Below, in pieces: positions 45,537-52,778 of a DNA stretch of 64,000 bases; position 1 is the stretch's first letter; the number at the start of each line of letters is the position of its first letter. The position numbers and the translations under genes were made by a program. Source of the DNA: Flavobacterium subsaxonicum WB 4.1-42 = DSM 21790 (GTDB taxonomy: Bacteria > Bacteroidota > Bacteroidia > Flavobacteriales > Flavobacteriaceae). The DNA lies in the NCBI RefSeq assembly GCF_000422725.1, contig NZ_KE383909.1, positions 977,178 to 1,041,177 of the forward strand, written 5' to 3'. Below the pieces are notes generated by a model, which searched no databases, was not told where the DNA came from, and was given only the letters and a program-made list of their open reading frames with translations.

Positions 45537-46373
45537 TTACCTTAAACCATCCGGTGTTACTCCATCCATATCGCTATAATCTAAATTCTCGCCGGCCATT
45601 CCCCATATAAACGAATAGTTTGAAGTACCTGCACCTGAGTGTATCGACCACTCGGGCGATATAACTGCCTGGTGGCTCTGCATAAATATATGGCGGGTTT
45701 CATCGGGCTGGCCCATAAAGTGGCTAATGGTTTGGCCTGCTTCCAGGTCAAAATAAAAATAAGCCTCCATACGGCGGGTGTGGGTGTGTGCCGGCATGGT
45801 GTTCCAAACGTTGCCTTCATGCAGTTCGGTAAGCCCCATTTGCAGTTGACAGGTTTCCACAATACTATTTACGATTAACTTATTAAGGGTGCGCCTGTTA
45901 GCATATTTGGTATCGCCCAGTTCGATAACTTCGGCATCCTCCTTGCCCACTTTTTTAGTAGGATACGCATGGTGTGCCGGTGCCGAATTAATATAAAAAT
46001 ACGGTTGCTCATCGCCAATCCTTTCAAAAACAACCTCTTTATTCCCTTTGCCTATGTACAGGGCTTCTTTTTTATTAAGCTCATACACAGTACCATCTAC
46101 CGTAACCTTGCCTTTACCTCCAACGTTTATAATGCCCAGCTCCCTTCTATCCAAAAAATGCTCCGACTTCAACTCGTCAATTGTTTCCAATTTCAGGGGT
46201 TTGTTTACGGGTAGTACGCCACCAACAATATAACGGTCGTACATGGTGTAGGTAAGCTTAATAGTATCATCTTCAAAAAGGTTCGGAATCAAAAAATGTT
46301 CTCTTAATTCTTTGGTAGTGTATCGTTTAGCATCATCCGGATGGTGTGCGTACCTAAATTCTGATTTTGTCAT
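45537..46373 (-). CDS. kduI: 5-dehydro-4-deoxy-D-glucuronate isomerase
   Basis: 278 residues, the usual length. The cupin zinc site is in MPAHTHTRRMEAYFYFDL with the further His near HSGAGTSNYSFIWGMAGEN. It isomerises 5-keto-4-deoxyuronate, the product of pectin or other uronate lyases, to 2,5-diketo-3-deoxygluconate. It is the first gene of the operon; a -7 box and a palindromic operator lie upstream. No lyase or transporter is present in the window. Confidence 0.95.
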   Translation of the reverse strand: MTKSEFRYAHHPDDAKRYTTKELREHFLIPNLFEDDTIKLTYTMYDRYIVGGVLPVNKPLKLETIDELKSEHFLDRRELGIINVGGKGKVTVDGTVYELNKKEALYIGKGNKEVVFERIGDEQPYFYINSAPAHHAYPTKKVGKEDAEVIELGDTKYANRRTLNKLIVNSIVETCQLQMGLTELHEGNVWNTMPAHTHTRRMEAYFYFDLEAGQTISHFMGQPDETRHIFMQSHQAVISPEWSIHSGAGTSNYSFIWGMAGENLDYSDMDGVTPDGLR

Positions 46374-46421
46374 TATAAGTCGTGATTTCTATATGTATGG
46401 CTTCTGTAATCTTTGGATTAT

Positions 46422-46429
46422 CAAAACTA
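46422..46429 (-). promoter_or_regulatory. -7 promoter element of the kdu operon
   Basis: Minus-strand TAGTTTTG, matching TAnnTTTG, 49 bases upstream of the kduI start. The palindrome at 46473-46486 lies about 50 bases further up. Confidence 0.6.
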
Positions 46430-46472
46430 AAAAAATAAAAGGAGAATGTGTCAGGATTTGAATGATATAAAA

Positions 46473-46486
46473 CGATAACGTTATCG
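46473..46486. promoter_or_regulatory. LacI-type palindromic operator CGATAACGTTATCG
   Basis: A perfect 14-base palindrome centred on CG, like the operators of LacI/GalR regulators (AANCGNTNCGNTT type). It lies between kduI (minus) and an LLM oxidoreductase (plus). A regulator gene is not in the window. It probably controls kduI-kduD-kdgK-aldolase, at about -55 from the start of transcription; the divergent gene could be controlled too. Confidence 0.7.
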
Positions 46487-46577
46487 AAACTATTACGCAA
46501 GCACGCTACTCCGTAGTATAGCTGGCTAAAAATCCAGCCCTAATTTCCGTATCTTCGTAACAACAACAATACAACAC

Positions 46578-47597
46578 ATGGAAATAGGAATAGATAGTTT
46601 TGCCGCCGCCCATAACCAGGCCAATGGCGCAGTTAATAGTGCCGATGCCCTTGCACAGCTTTTAGAACGCATTGAGCAGGCCGACCGCTGCGGGCTGCAC
46701 GTTTTTGGCATTGGCGAGCACCACCGTAAAGAGTTTTTAGATTCGGCACCTGCCGTAATACTGGCTGCTGCTGCGGCACGCACCAAAAATATTAAGCTTA
46801 CAAGCGCCGTAACGGTGCTAAGTGCTGCCGATCCGGTTCGTGTATATCAAAACGCGGCCACACTCGACCTTATTAGCCGCGGCCGTGCAGAGATGGTGGT
46901 AGGCCGCGGGTCGTTTACAGAATCCTTTCCCCTTTTTGGATTTAACCTTCAGGATTACAATGAGTTATTTACCGAAAAACTCGACCTGCTTTTAAACATC
47001 AATAAAAACGAGGTGGTTAACTGGCAGGGCAAGTTTAGGCCGGCGCTTAACAACCAGGCCGTTTACCCAAGGCCCTACCGGGAGCAACTGCCTATATGGA
47101 TTGGCGTTGGCGGCACGCCCGAATCGTTTGTGCGTGCCGGTGTGCTGGGGCTGCCGCTTATGGTGGCTGTTATTGGTGGCGAAACCCACCGTTTCAGGCC
47201 GTTAGTCGACCTATATCGCGAGGCCGGTAAAGAAGCGGGGCATGCGCCCGAAAAGCTTACTGTTGGCCTGCACTCGTTAGGCTATGTGGGCCGCAACAGC
47301 CAGGAGGCAGTTAACGAGTTTTACCCCGGTTATGCCGAAACCTTTACAAAAATTGGTCGCGAGCGTGGCTGGCCGCCTGTTACACGCCAGCATTTTGATG
47401 CCCAGGCCGGGCTACGTGGTGCGCTGCTTGTTGGCGGCCCAGAGGAGATTGCAGAGAAAATACTGCGCCACAGCGAGGCTTTAGGAGGCATATCGCGCCT
47501 TACGTTCCAGATGGATAACGCGGGCCTTTCGCACAGCCAGTTAATGAATGCTATAGAGCTGATTGGCAGTAAGGTTATCCCGCTTGTAAACCAATAA
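46578..47597 (+). CDS. LLM-class flavin-dependent oxidoreductase
   Basis: 339 residues of the luciferase-like barrel: GIDSFAAAHNQANGAVNSA, FGIGEHHRKEFLDSAPAVILAAAAA, VTVLSAADPVRVYQNAATLD, GRAEMVVGRGSFTES and a C-terminal QMDNAGLSH. It differs clearly from the other LLM enzyme (24679-25686), falling in the sub-group with the insertion before GRGSF. FMN or F420-like cofactor use is not decided by the sequence. It has a weak TATCTTCG box at 46550-46557 and shares its upstream space with the kdu operon. Confidence 0.9.
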   Translation: MEIGIDSFAAAHNQANGAVNSADALAQLLERIEQADRCGLHVFGIGEHHRKEFLDSAPAVILAAAAARTKNIKLTSAVTVLSAADPVRVYQNAATLDLISRGRAEMVVGRGSFTESFPLFGFNLQDYNELFTEKLDLLLNINKNEVVNWQGKFRPALNNQAVYPRPYREQLPIWIGVGGTPESFVRAGVLGLPLMVAVIGGETHRFRPLVDLYREAGKEAGHAPEKLTVGLHSLGYVGRNSQEAVNEFYPGYAETFTKIGRERGWPPVTRQHFDAQAGLRGALLVGGPEEIAEKILRHSEALGGISRLTFQMDNAGLSHSQLMNAIELIGSKVIPLVNQ

Positions 47598-47623
47598 AAA
47601 CACCGTGTAATTTTATAACTAAG

Positions 47624-47657
47624 CCGTTGCATTTTAAAAATAATGCAATGGTTTTTT
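47624..47657 (+). terminator. Intrinsic terminator of the LLM oxidoreductase gene
   Basis: A 10-bp stem CCGTTGCATT / AATGCAATGG (one G-T pair) with an 8-base loop and TTTTTT. Confidence 0.75.
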
Positions 47658-47660
47658 ACA

Positions 47661-47668
47661 TATATTTG
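47661..47668 (+). promoter_or_regulatory. -7 promoter element of the CotH kinase gene
   Basis: TATATTTG, directly after the terminator and 57 bases before the ATG at 47725. Confidence 0.55.
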
Positions 47669-47724
47669 GGAAAATATTAACATTTGGTTATTATTAGGTT
47701 ACCGCACCATTAACTCCCATATTT

Positions 47725-49800
47725 ATGAAAAAAATTACATTATTGGCCTGTTTACTGTTTACAGCGGCATTGTGGTCGCAAACTTTTAACGGAACCACCG
47801 GTGCCATTACCGACGACGGTGCTATTAATAATTACACCGCAAGCGTGTCGGGCTTAACGGCTCCGCTTGGCGCGGAGTACGGGCTGATAACGGTGTGTGT
47901 GGACATTTCGCATACGTATGATTCCGACCTAAATGTGCACCTTATATCGCCCACAGGCATAACTATTAATCTATTCTCTGCCCTTGGCGGCGGCGAAGAT
48001 AATTTTACCGGCACCTGCCTTAGCCAGAGCGCCACTATTACTATTAATGCTGTTGCCGCGCCTTTTACCGGTACTTATAAACCTCAGGAAACACTTGGCA
48101 ACCTGAATAATAGCCAGGCTGGCAACGGCACCTGGACCCTGCAAATAGTTGATACCTACCCCGCTGCCGATACCGGCACTGTAAACAGCTGGAGCCTGGA
48201 GTTTGGTCAAGGTGCTGCGGTTCCGTTTGTGTTTACGTCATCTAACCTACCCATTGTGCTTATCAATACCAACGGTGTTGCCATACCCGATGAGCCTAAG
48301 ATTGATGCCATTATGAGCATCATCAATAATGGTGAGGGCCAGATAAACTATGTTACCGATACTCCTACCGAATATGATGGCAATGTGGGCATAGAGCTGC
48401 GCGGCAACTACTCGCAGGGGCTTCCGCAAAAGCCGTATAATTTTGAAACCCGCGATGCCGATGGCGAAGACGTTAACGTATCGCTTTTGGGCATGCCCGA
48501 AGAGCACGACTGGTGCCTGATAGCCAATTATAACGACAAGGTTTTTATGCGAAACAAGCTGGCTTACAGCTTGTTTACCCAAATGGGTAATTATGCCGCC
48601 CGCAGCCAGTATTGCGAGGTGGTGCTTAATGGCAACTACCAGGGCGTGTACCTGCTTATGGAAAAAATTAAGCGCGATAACGACCGTGTGGATATTGCCA
48701 AACTGGAAGATGATGAAAATGAGGGTCTTGACGTTACCGGCGGCTATATTTTAAAGTGCGATTACTGGACTTGGGAAGACAGCTGGGAACTGGAATATAG
48801 CCCTATAGATCATCCTGATCTTGATGTGCGTTTGGTGTACGAATACCCTAAACCTGAAGACATTACATACGACCAGAAGCAGTACATTCAGGGTTTTATC
48901 AACCAAATGGAAACCGCCCTTTACAGCGATGATTTTACCAACCCTGTAACGGGTTATAATAAGTACCTTGATACGGACTCATTTGTGGACTATTTTATTG
49001 TAAATGAGCTATCAAGAAATATCGATGGCTTTAGGAAAAGCTACTTTTTTAATAAGGATAAAGATGTTAGCGCGACAGAAATATCTAAGCTAAAGGCAGG
49101 ACCTGTCTGGGATTTTGACTGGGCGTGGAAAGACATCTGGAGCTGTTCTATTTTTGAGGCTACCGATGGTTCCGGATGGGCACACCTTATTAACGATTGC
49201 AACCCCGATGTTAACTCGCCGGGCTGGTACATTAAGCTTTTGCAAGACCCTGCATTTACCAAAAGGCTGCGCTGCCGTTGGGAAACCTACCGAAGCACTT
49301 TTATGAGCGAAGCTGCTCTTAACCAATATATTGATGGTGTTGCAGCACAACTTAATGAAGCGCAGGCACGCCATTTTGATAAGTGGGGCAACCTTGGCAT
49401 TAATACCGGAACGCCCGAAGTGGAGCAAGATCCTGCCACATTTGCCGGACAGATTGCCCAGTTTAAAAACTGGATAGCCCTGCGCTTAGAGTGGCTGGAT
49501 GCCAACATTCCGGGTGTTGCAGAAAATTGCGAACAAACCGCCGGTGTAGATAAAAACCAGATAAACAAGCTGTTGGCATACCCTAACCCGGCAAACAGCC
49601 TGTTGCATATTACCACCTCTAATAACGATAAACCACAGCAAGCCGAATTGTTTGATGTTGCAGGAAAATCAGTGCTTACAACTACGGTTGCAAACGGTGG
49701 CACAATAAACGTATCTGCCTTAGCCAATGGCATCTATATGTGCAAAATAACCACAGGCAATGGTGCATCTCAAACCATAAAAATAGCAGTACTACATTAA
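47725..49800 (+). CDS. Secreted CotH-kinase protein with P-domain and T9SS signal
   Basis: 691 residues. A signal peptide (FTAALWSQTF) leads to a proprotein convertase P-domain (about 25-160: CVDISHTYDSDLNVHLISPTG). The CotH kinase core (about 185-575) has LRGNYSQGLPQKPYNFE, DWCLIANYNDKVFMRNKLAY, LNGNYQGVYLLMEKIKRDNDRVD and GPVWDFDWAWKD, so the metal-binding DFD and the ATP-site Lys are kept. The last 75 residues (LLAYPNPANSLLHITT ... NGIYMCKITTGNG) are a T9SS type A signal. It is therefore an exported protein kinase-like enzyme outside the cell or on its surface. Substrate unknown. Confidence 0.9.
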   Translation: MKKITLLACLLFTAALWSQTFNGTTGAITDDGAINNYTASVSGLTAPLGAEYGLITVCVDISHTYDSDLNVHLISPTGITINLFSALGGGEDNFTGTCLSQSATITINAVAAPFTGTYKPQETLGNLNNSQAGNGTWTLQIVDTYPAADTGTVNSWSLEFGQGAAVPFVFTSSNLPIVLINTNGVAIPDEPKIDAIMSIINNGEGQINYVTDTPTEYDGNVGIELRGNYSQGLPQKPYNFETRDADGEDVNVSLLGMPEEHDWCLIANYNDKVFMRNKLAYSLFTQMGNYAARSQYCEVVLNGNYQGVYLLMEKIKRDNDRVDIAKLEDDENEGLDVTGGYILKCDYWTWEDSWELEYSPIDHPDLDVRLVYEYPKPEDITYDQKQYIQGFINQMETALYSDDFTNPVTGYNKYLDTDSFVDYFIVNELSRNIDGFRKSYFFNKDKDVSATEISKLKAGPVWDFDWAWKDIWSCSIFEATDGSGWAHLINDCNPDVNSPGWYIKLLQDPAFTKRLRCRWETYRSTFMSEAALNQYIDGVAAQLNEAQARHFDKWGNLGINTGTPEVEQDPATFAGQIAQFKNWIALRLEWLDANIPGVAENCEQTAGVDKNQINKLLAYPNPANSLLHITTSNNDKPQQAELFDVAGKSVLTTTVANGGTINVSALANGIYMCKITTGNGASQTIKIAVLH

Positions 49801-49823
49801 TAGTCTGATACTTATACTTAGAG

Positions 49824-49852
49824 AGGCCCGGTCTGACGATCGGGCCTTTTTG
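49824..49852 (+). terminator. Intrinsic terminator of the CotH gene
   Basis: Stem AGGCCCG / CGGGCCT (49824-49830, 49841-49847) with a 10-base loop and TTTTT, 24 bases past the stop. Confidence 0.85.
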
Positions 49853-49856
49853 TGTT

Positions 49857-50129
49857 TTAAAACTCCATGATCTGTCCGTGAGGATAGCACCAAAGCCAAC
49901 GTTCTTCAGGCTCTGCTGAAGCTATAACCGGATGCCCAACAGCATGGTAGTGCTTGGTAGCGTGCTGGTTAGGCGACGCATCGCAACACAGTGTTACGCC
50001 ACATTGCTGGCAGGTGCGCAGGTGCACCCAGGTATCGTTGGTTTTAATGCATTCTTCGCAAACGCCACCATCGCCAATGGTAACGCTCGTAATGGCATTT
50101 AAGTGGCTGCAAAATCCGTTTTCTTCCAT
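49857..50129 (-). CDS. ZnF-UBP domain protein
   Basis: 90 residues of one UBP-type zinc finger: CSH near residue 7, CEECIKTNDTWVHLRTCQQCGVTLCCDA, H at THYHA-type positions (NQHATKHYHAVGHPV) and the closing WLWCYPH. In eukaryotes this fold binds the C-terminus of ubiquitin; bacterial members are of unknown use. It lies 17 bp after, and is transcribed with, the thioredoxin-reductase-like flavoprotein, a pairing I know from other bacteria, where these domains are fused or adjacent. So it may be its redox or binding partner. Confidence 0.88.
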   Translation of the reverse strand: MEENGFCSHLNAITSVTIGDGGVCEECIKTNDTWVHLRTCQQCGVTLCCDASPNQHATKHYHAVGHPVIASAEPEERWLWCYPHGQIMEF

Positions 50130-50146
50130 AAGTAATTGATTTACAA

Positions 50147-51391
50147 TTATAATTCAGCTAAATATTTATGTACCATAGTAACCGCCATAGCACCTTCGCC
50201 TACGGCAGACGCTACCCGCTTAACCGAATTAAACCTTACATCGCCCGCCGCAAAAGACCCGGGAACGCTGGTTTCCAGATGATAAGGCAGCCGGTCTTTA
50301 GTCCAGCAACCCTTAAAATCCGTATGGCTCAAAAGGTCGCTGCCCGTAATCAGGTATCCATTGCGGTCTTGTATAATAGGGGTTGCATCGGCCCAATGGG
50401 TATTGGGTTTTCCGCCAATGCATATAAACAGTTTACCGGTTTCGTGCCATGTTTCCTCTCCTGTTTCAGAATTAAATATCTTAATGCGTTGCAACAGGTT
50501 ATCGCCTTCAAGCTCCTTAACTTCAGAATTATATAAAATTACAATATTAGGATTATGGGTAACACGTTTTACAAGATAATCGCTAAGGGTTTCGGCAAGG
50601 TTACTCTTTCTGATAACCATATAAACCGTTTTGGCAAACCCCGAAAAATACGATGCCGCCTGCCCCGCCGAGTTGCCACCGCCAACAATAAATACATCTT
50701 CACCTGTGCAAAAACAGGCCTCCCCTGCACCTGCGCCATAGTACACACCTTTGTTAAAGAAGTCCCTCTCGTTGTGCAGGTTAAGCGACGCATACTCAAC
50801 GCCGGTGGCGCATATATTGGCCTTAGCCACCAGTTTATCGCCGCTGGCAAGGTCTACATTAATGCGGTTGTTGCTAAAGTCGCCTTTAATGCCCTCGCCT
50901 AAAAGCAGTATCTCTACACCAAACTTAAGAGCCTGTTGCCGAGCACGTTCGGCGAGTTCTGCACCCGAAATACCTTTTGGGAAGCCCATGTAATTCTCTA
51001 TCAGCGAGCTTGTTCCCGCCTGGCCGCCCATGGCTACTTTCTCTACCAATATGGTCTTAAGTCCTTCAGAGGCAGCATATACCGCAGCACTTAGCCCTGC
51101 CGGGCCTGCCCCGTAAATAGAGAGGTCATACACGGCCTGGGTAGGCTTGTTTATCCAGCCAAGGTGTCGTGCTATCTGTTCTACGGTTGGGTTTACAACC
51201 AGTTCATCATCAGGGAATTGTATAGCACAGGCATCTTTAGACAGCAATGGCGAAACCATCCCATCATCAACAATCCGGTTATCGTTATTTACCTCAATCC
51301 ACTCAAAATCAACTACACTGCGCCTTAAAAACTCGCGTATAGGGTATACCACCGCCGAATCGCGCCTGCCAAAAAGTTTAAGCTTGTCCAT
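50147..51391 (-). CDS. Thioredoxin-reductase-like FAD-dependent oxidoreductase
   Basis: 414 residues. The N-terminal 95 residues are a glutaredoxin/thioredoxin-fold-like segment (KLFGRRDSAVVYPIREFLRR, then NPTVEQIARHLG) without a CxxC. The flavoprotein core has the FAD motif YGAGPAGLSAAVYA, GGQAGTSSLIENYMGFP, the ATG motif ICATGVEYASL, NADPH motif VGGGNSAGQAASYFS and the closing SFAAGDVRFNSVKRVASAVGEGAMAV. The redox-active CxxC of thioredoxin reductase, expected before the NADPH motif, is replaced by EACFCTG (a CxC). It thus belongs to the CxxC-less reductase-like proteins, often fused to cNMP-binding or receiver domains. It is paired with the ZnF-UBP gene. Confidence 0.9.
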   Translation of the reverse strand: MDKLKLFGRRDSAVVYPIREFLRRSVVDFEWIEVNNDNRIVDDGMVSPLLSKDACAIQFPDDELVVNPTVEQIARHLGWINKPTQAVYDLSIYGAGPAGLSAAVYAASEGLKTILVEKVAMGGQAGTSSLIENYMGFPKGISGAELAERARQQALKFGVEILLLGEGIKGDFSNNRINVDLASGDKLVAKANICATGVEYASLNLHNERDFFNKGVYYGAGAGEACFCTGEDVFIVGGGNSAGQAASYFSGFAKTVYMVIRKSNLAETLSDYLVKRVTHNPNIVILYNSEVKELEGDNLLQRIKIFNSETGEETWHETGKLFICIGGKPNTHWADATPIIQDRNGYLITGSDLLSHTDFKGCWTKDRLPYHLETSVPGSFAAGDVRFNSVKRVASAVGEGAMAVTMVHKYLAEL

Positions 51392-51422
51392 ATCTTAAAG
51401 ATAGCAAATTATCAATACTAAA

Positions 51423-52319
51423 TTACCTGTGTTCTTTGTAAAAATTGCCCTCCCAAAGCTCCTGTAACGCCTGCCATTGTGCTGTATTTAAAGGTGTTGT
51501 GTTAGCTCCCGCCAATGCATCCTGCAATTGTTGCAGTGTCCTGATGCCTACAACTGCTGAAGTTATAGCTTGGTTATCAACAACATAGCGTAGAGCAGTT
51601 TCAGCCTGCGATTTACCTTCCGGCAATGCGTTGCTAAAGTCTTTTAAAATACTGGTTACCTGCTCTTTAGTCATATCAAGGTACTCTTTTGCAGGCTTAT
51701 CAACCAGCAATCCTGAAGCTACTGCACCACGCGCCAGTACTCCTATCTCGTTATTTGACAGTAGTTTAATGGTAGCTTCTTCAGGGCGGCGGTCCAGGAG
51801 GCTGTACTGCGTCATTACAGCCGAGATGTTCGACCGGCTTACGTACTCCCTAATTACGTTGGGGCGGATGGACGACAACCCATAACTCCTTATCTTTCCG
51901 AGGTCTGCGAGGCGTTCAAAAGCTTCAATAGCCTCATCTACAGGGTCTTCTATGGTGCCGCCGTGCAGCAAATACAGGTCGATATGATCGGTCTGCAAAC
52001 GCCTCAGGCTATCATCAACGGCAGTCAGGATGTGCTTCTTTGTAGGGCACCAGTCCCAACCTGAACCATCTGGTTTCCAACGGTTTCCAACTTTAGTTGA
52101 GATCAAAACATCATTTCTCCTGCCCTTTAAAGCGGCTCCCAAAAGGGCTTCGTTAGCGCCTTTTTCGTACAGGTCGGCCGTATCAAAAAGGTTGATGCCG
52201 CCCTCTATAGCTTTGCTTATAATAACATCATTATCAACACTATCCGCTTTAAGAGACATGCATCCGAAGCTTACCTGGCTAACCTTTAAGCCCGATTTTT
52301 TTAGTATATTGTATTGCAT
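51423..52319 (-). CDS. Aldo/keto reductase
   Basis: 298 residues from the ATG at 52319 (MQYNILKKSGLKVS), chosen because a TATATTTG box lies at 52338-52345, downstream of the longer possible start at 52364. The catalytic set is in LFDTADLYEKG (Asp, Tyr), VLISTKVG (Lys) and DHIDLYLLHGG (His). YGLSSIRP and GVLARGAVASG also fit the AKR barrel. It reduces aldehydes or ketones with NADPH; the substrate is unknown. The gene is 31 bp upstream of the flavoprotein in the same direction and probably starts that transcript. Confidence 0.92.
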   Translation of the reverse strand: MQYNILKKSGLKVSQVSFGCMSLKADSVDNDVIISKAIEGGINLFDTADLYEKGANEALLGAALKGRRNDVLISTKVGNRWKPDGSGWDWCPTKKHILTAVDDSLRRLQTDHIDLYLLHGGTIEDPVDEAIEAFERLADLGKIRSYGLSSIRPNVIREYVSRSNISAVMTQYSLLDRRPEEATIKLLSNNEIGVLARGAVASGLLVDKPAKEYLDMTKEQVTSILKDFSNALPEGKSQAETALRYVVDNQAITSAVVGIRTLQQLQDALAGANTTPLNTAQWQALQELWEGNFYKEHR

Positions 52320-52337
52320 AATTGTAGGTGTAAATAA

Positions 52338-52345
52338 CAAATATA
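52338..52345 (-). promoter_or_regulatory. -7 promoter element of the aldo/keto reductase operon
   Basis: Minus-strand TATATTTG; transcription would begin about 13 bases before the ATG at 52319. Confidence 0.65.
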
Positions 52346-52460
52346 GGCATTTATGCAACAGCAAAAAACAAATAAATTGATGTAAAAACTTACAATATAT
52401 ACAAATTTAGCAGCTAAAATTAATTTCAGATTTTGTGTGAAACTCAAAACTAATTTTAAC

Positions 52461-52506
52461 TGATTATCAATATTTTAATTTTTGATATTTCACTTTCGGA
52501 TTTTGG
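52461..52506 (+). repeat. Dispersed intergenic block, copy B
   Basis: TGATTATCAATATTTTAATT followed by TTTGATATTTCACTTTCGGATTTTGG-type sequence, about 41 of 46 bases the same as copy A (25785-25830). It lies in a 460-bp gene-free stretch together with the second ACTGAA/TTCAGT repeat. Confidence 0.75.
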
Positions 52507-52607
52507 AATGTGCCTTTTTTTTGCATTTTTTTTAAATTGTGTAAAAACAGCCATGTATATACTTTACAGTCCTATAATTTTACCTCTCAAAATGCCCTTT
52601 TCAGTTT

Positions 52608-52627
52608 ACTGAAAGAACCACTTCAGT
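52608..52627 (+). promoter_or_regulatory. Inverted repeat ACTGAA/TTCAGT, second copy
   Basis: ACTGAA and TTCAGT separated by AGAACCAC; the copy at 26021-26040 has ACAACCAC. A third half-site (TTCAGT, 52600-52605) lies just to the left. It ends 21 bases before a TAATTTTG box, the same spacing as in the first copy, so it is a candidate operator for an unknown regulator. Confidence 0.6.
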
Positions 52628-52648
52628 ACATGAATGAGATATGCGTTG

Positions 52649-52656
52649 TAATTTTG
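52649..52656 (+). promoter_or_regulatory. -7 promoter element of the candidate small RNA
   Basis: TAATTTTG preceded by TGCGTTG. It points right, towards a region with no plus-strand gene. Confidence 0.5.
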
Positions 52657-52661
52657 TACCG

Positions 52662-52762
52662 CCATAATAGAGGGAGAAAACGTTAACCGGTGGGGAGGTT
52701 ATCTTTAAGAATCCCGTAAAGCAAAAAACCTTTACATCGGGGCGACATAAAGGTTTTTGTTT
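52662..52762 (+). ncRNA. Candidate small RNA of about 100 bases
   Basis: Between the -7 box at 52649-52656 and the terminator at 52723-52762 lie about 60 bases with no reading frame of use, including GAGGGAGAAAACG and GGTGGGGAGGTTATC. The next plus-strand gene is thousands of bases away, so the promoter can only yield a short RNA ended by the hairpin. No known RNA family is recognised. Inferred from layout only. Confidence 0.35.
52723..52762. terminator. Bidirectional intrinsic terminator
   Basis: An 11-bp perfect stem AAAAACCTTTA / TAAAGGTTTTT (52724-52734, 52748-52758) with a 13-base loop. It ends the TolC-HlyD-ABC operon on the minus strand and the candidate small RNA on the plus strand. 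Confidence 0.85.
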
Positions 52763-52778
52763 TATTGATTGTTGCTAT

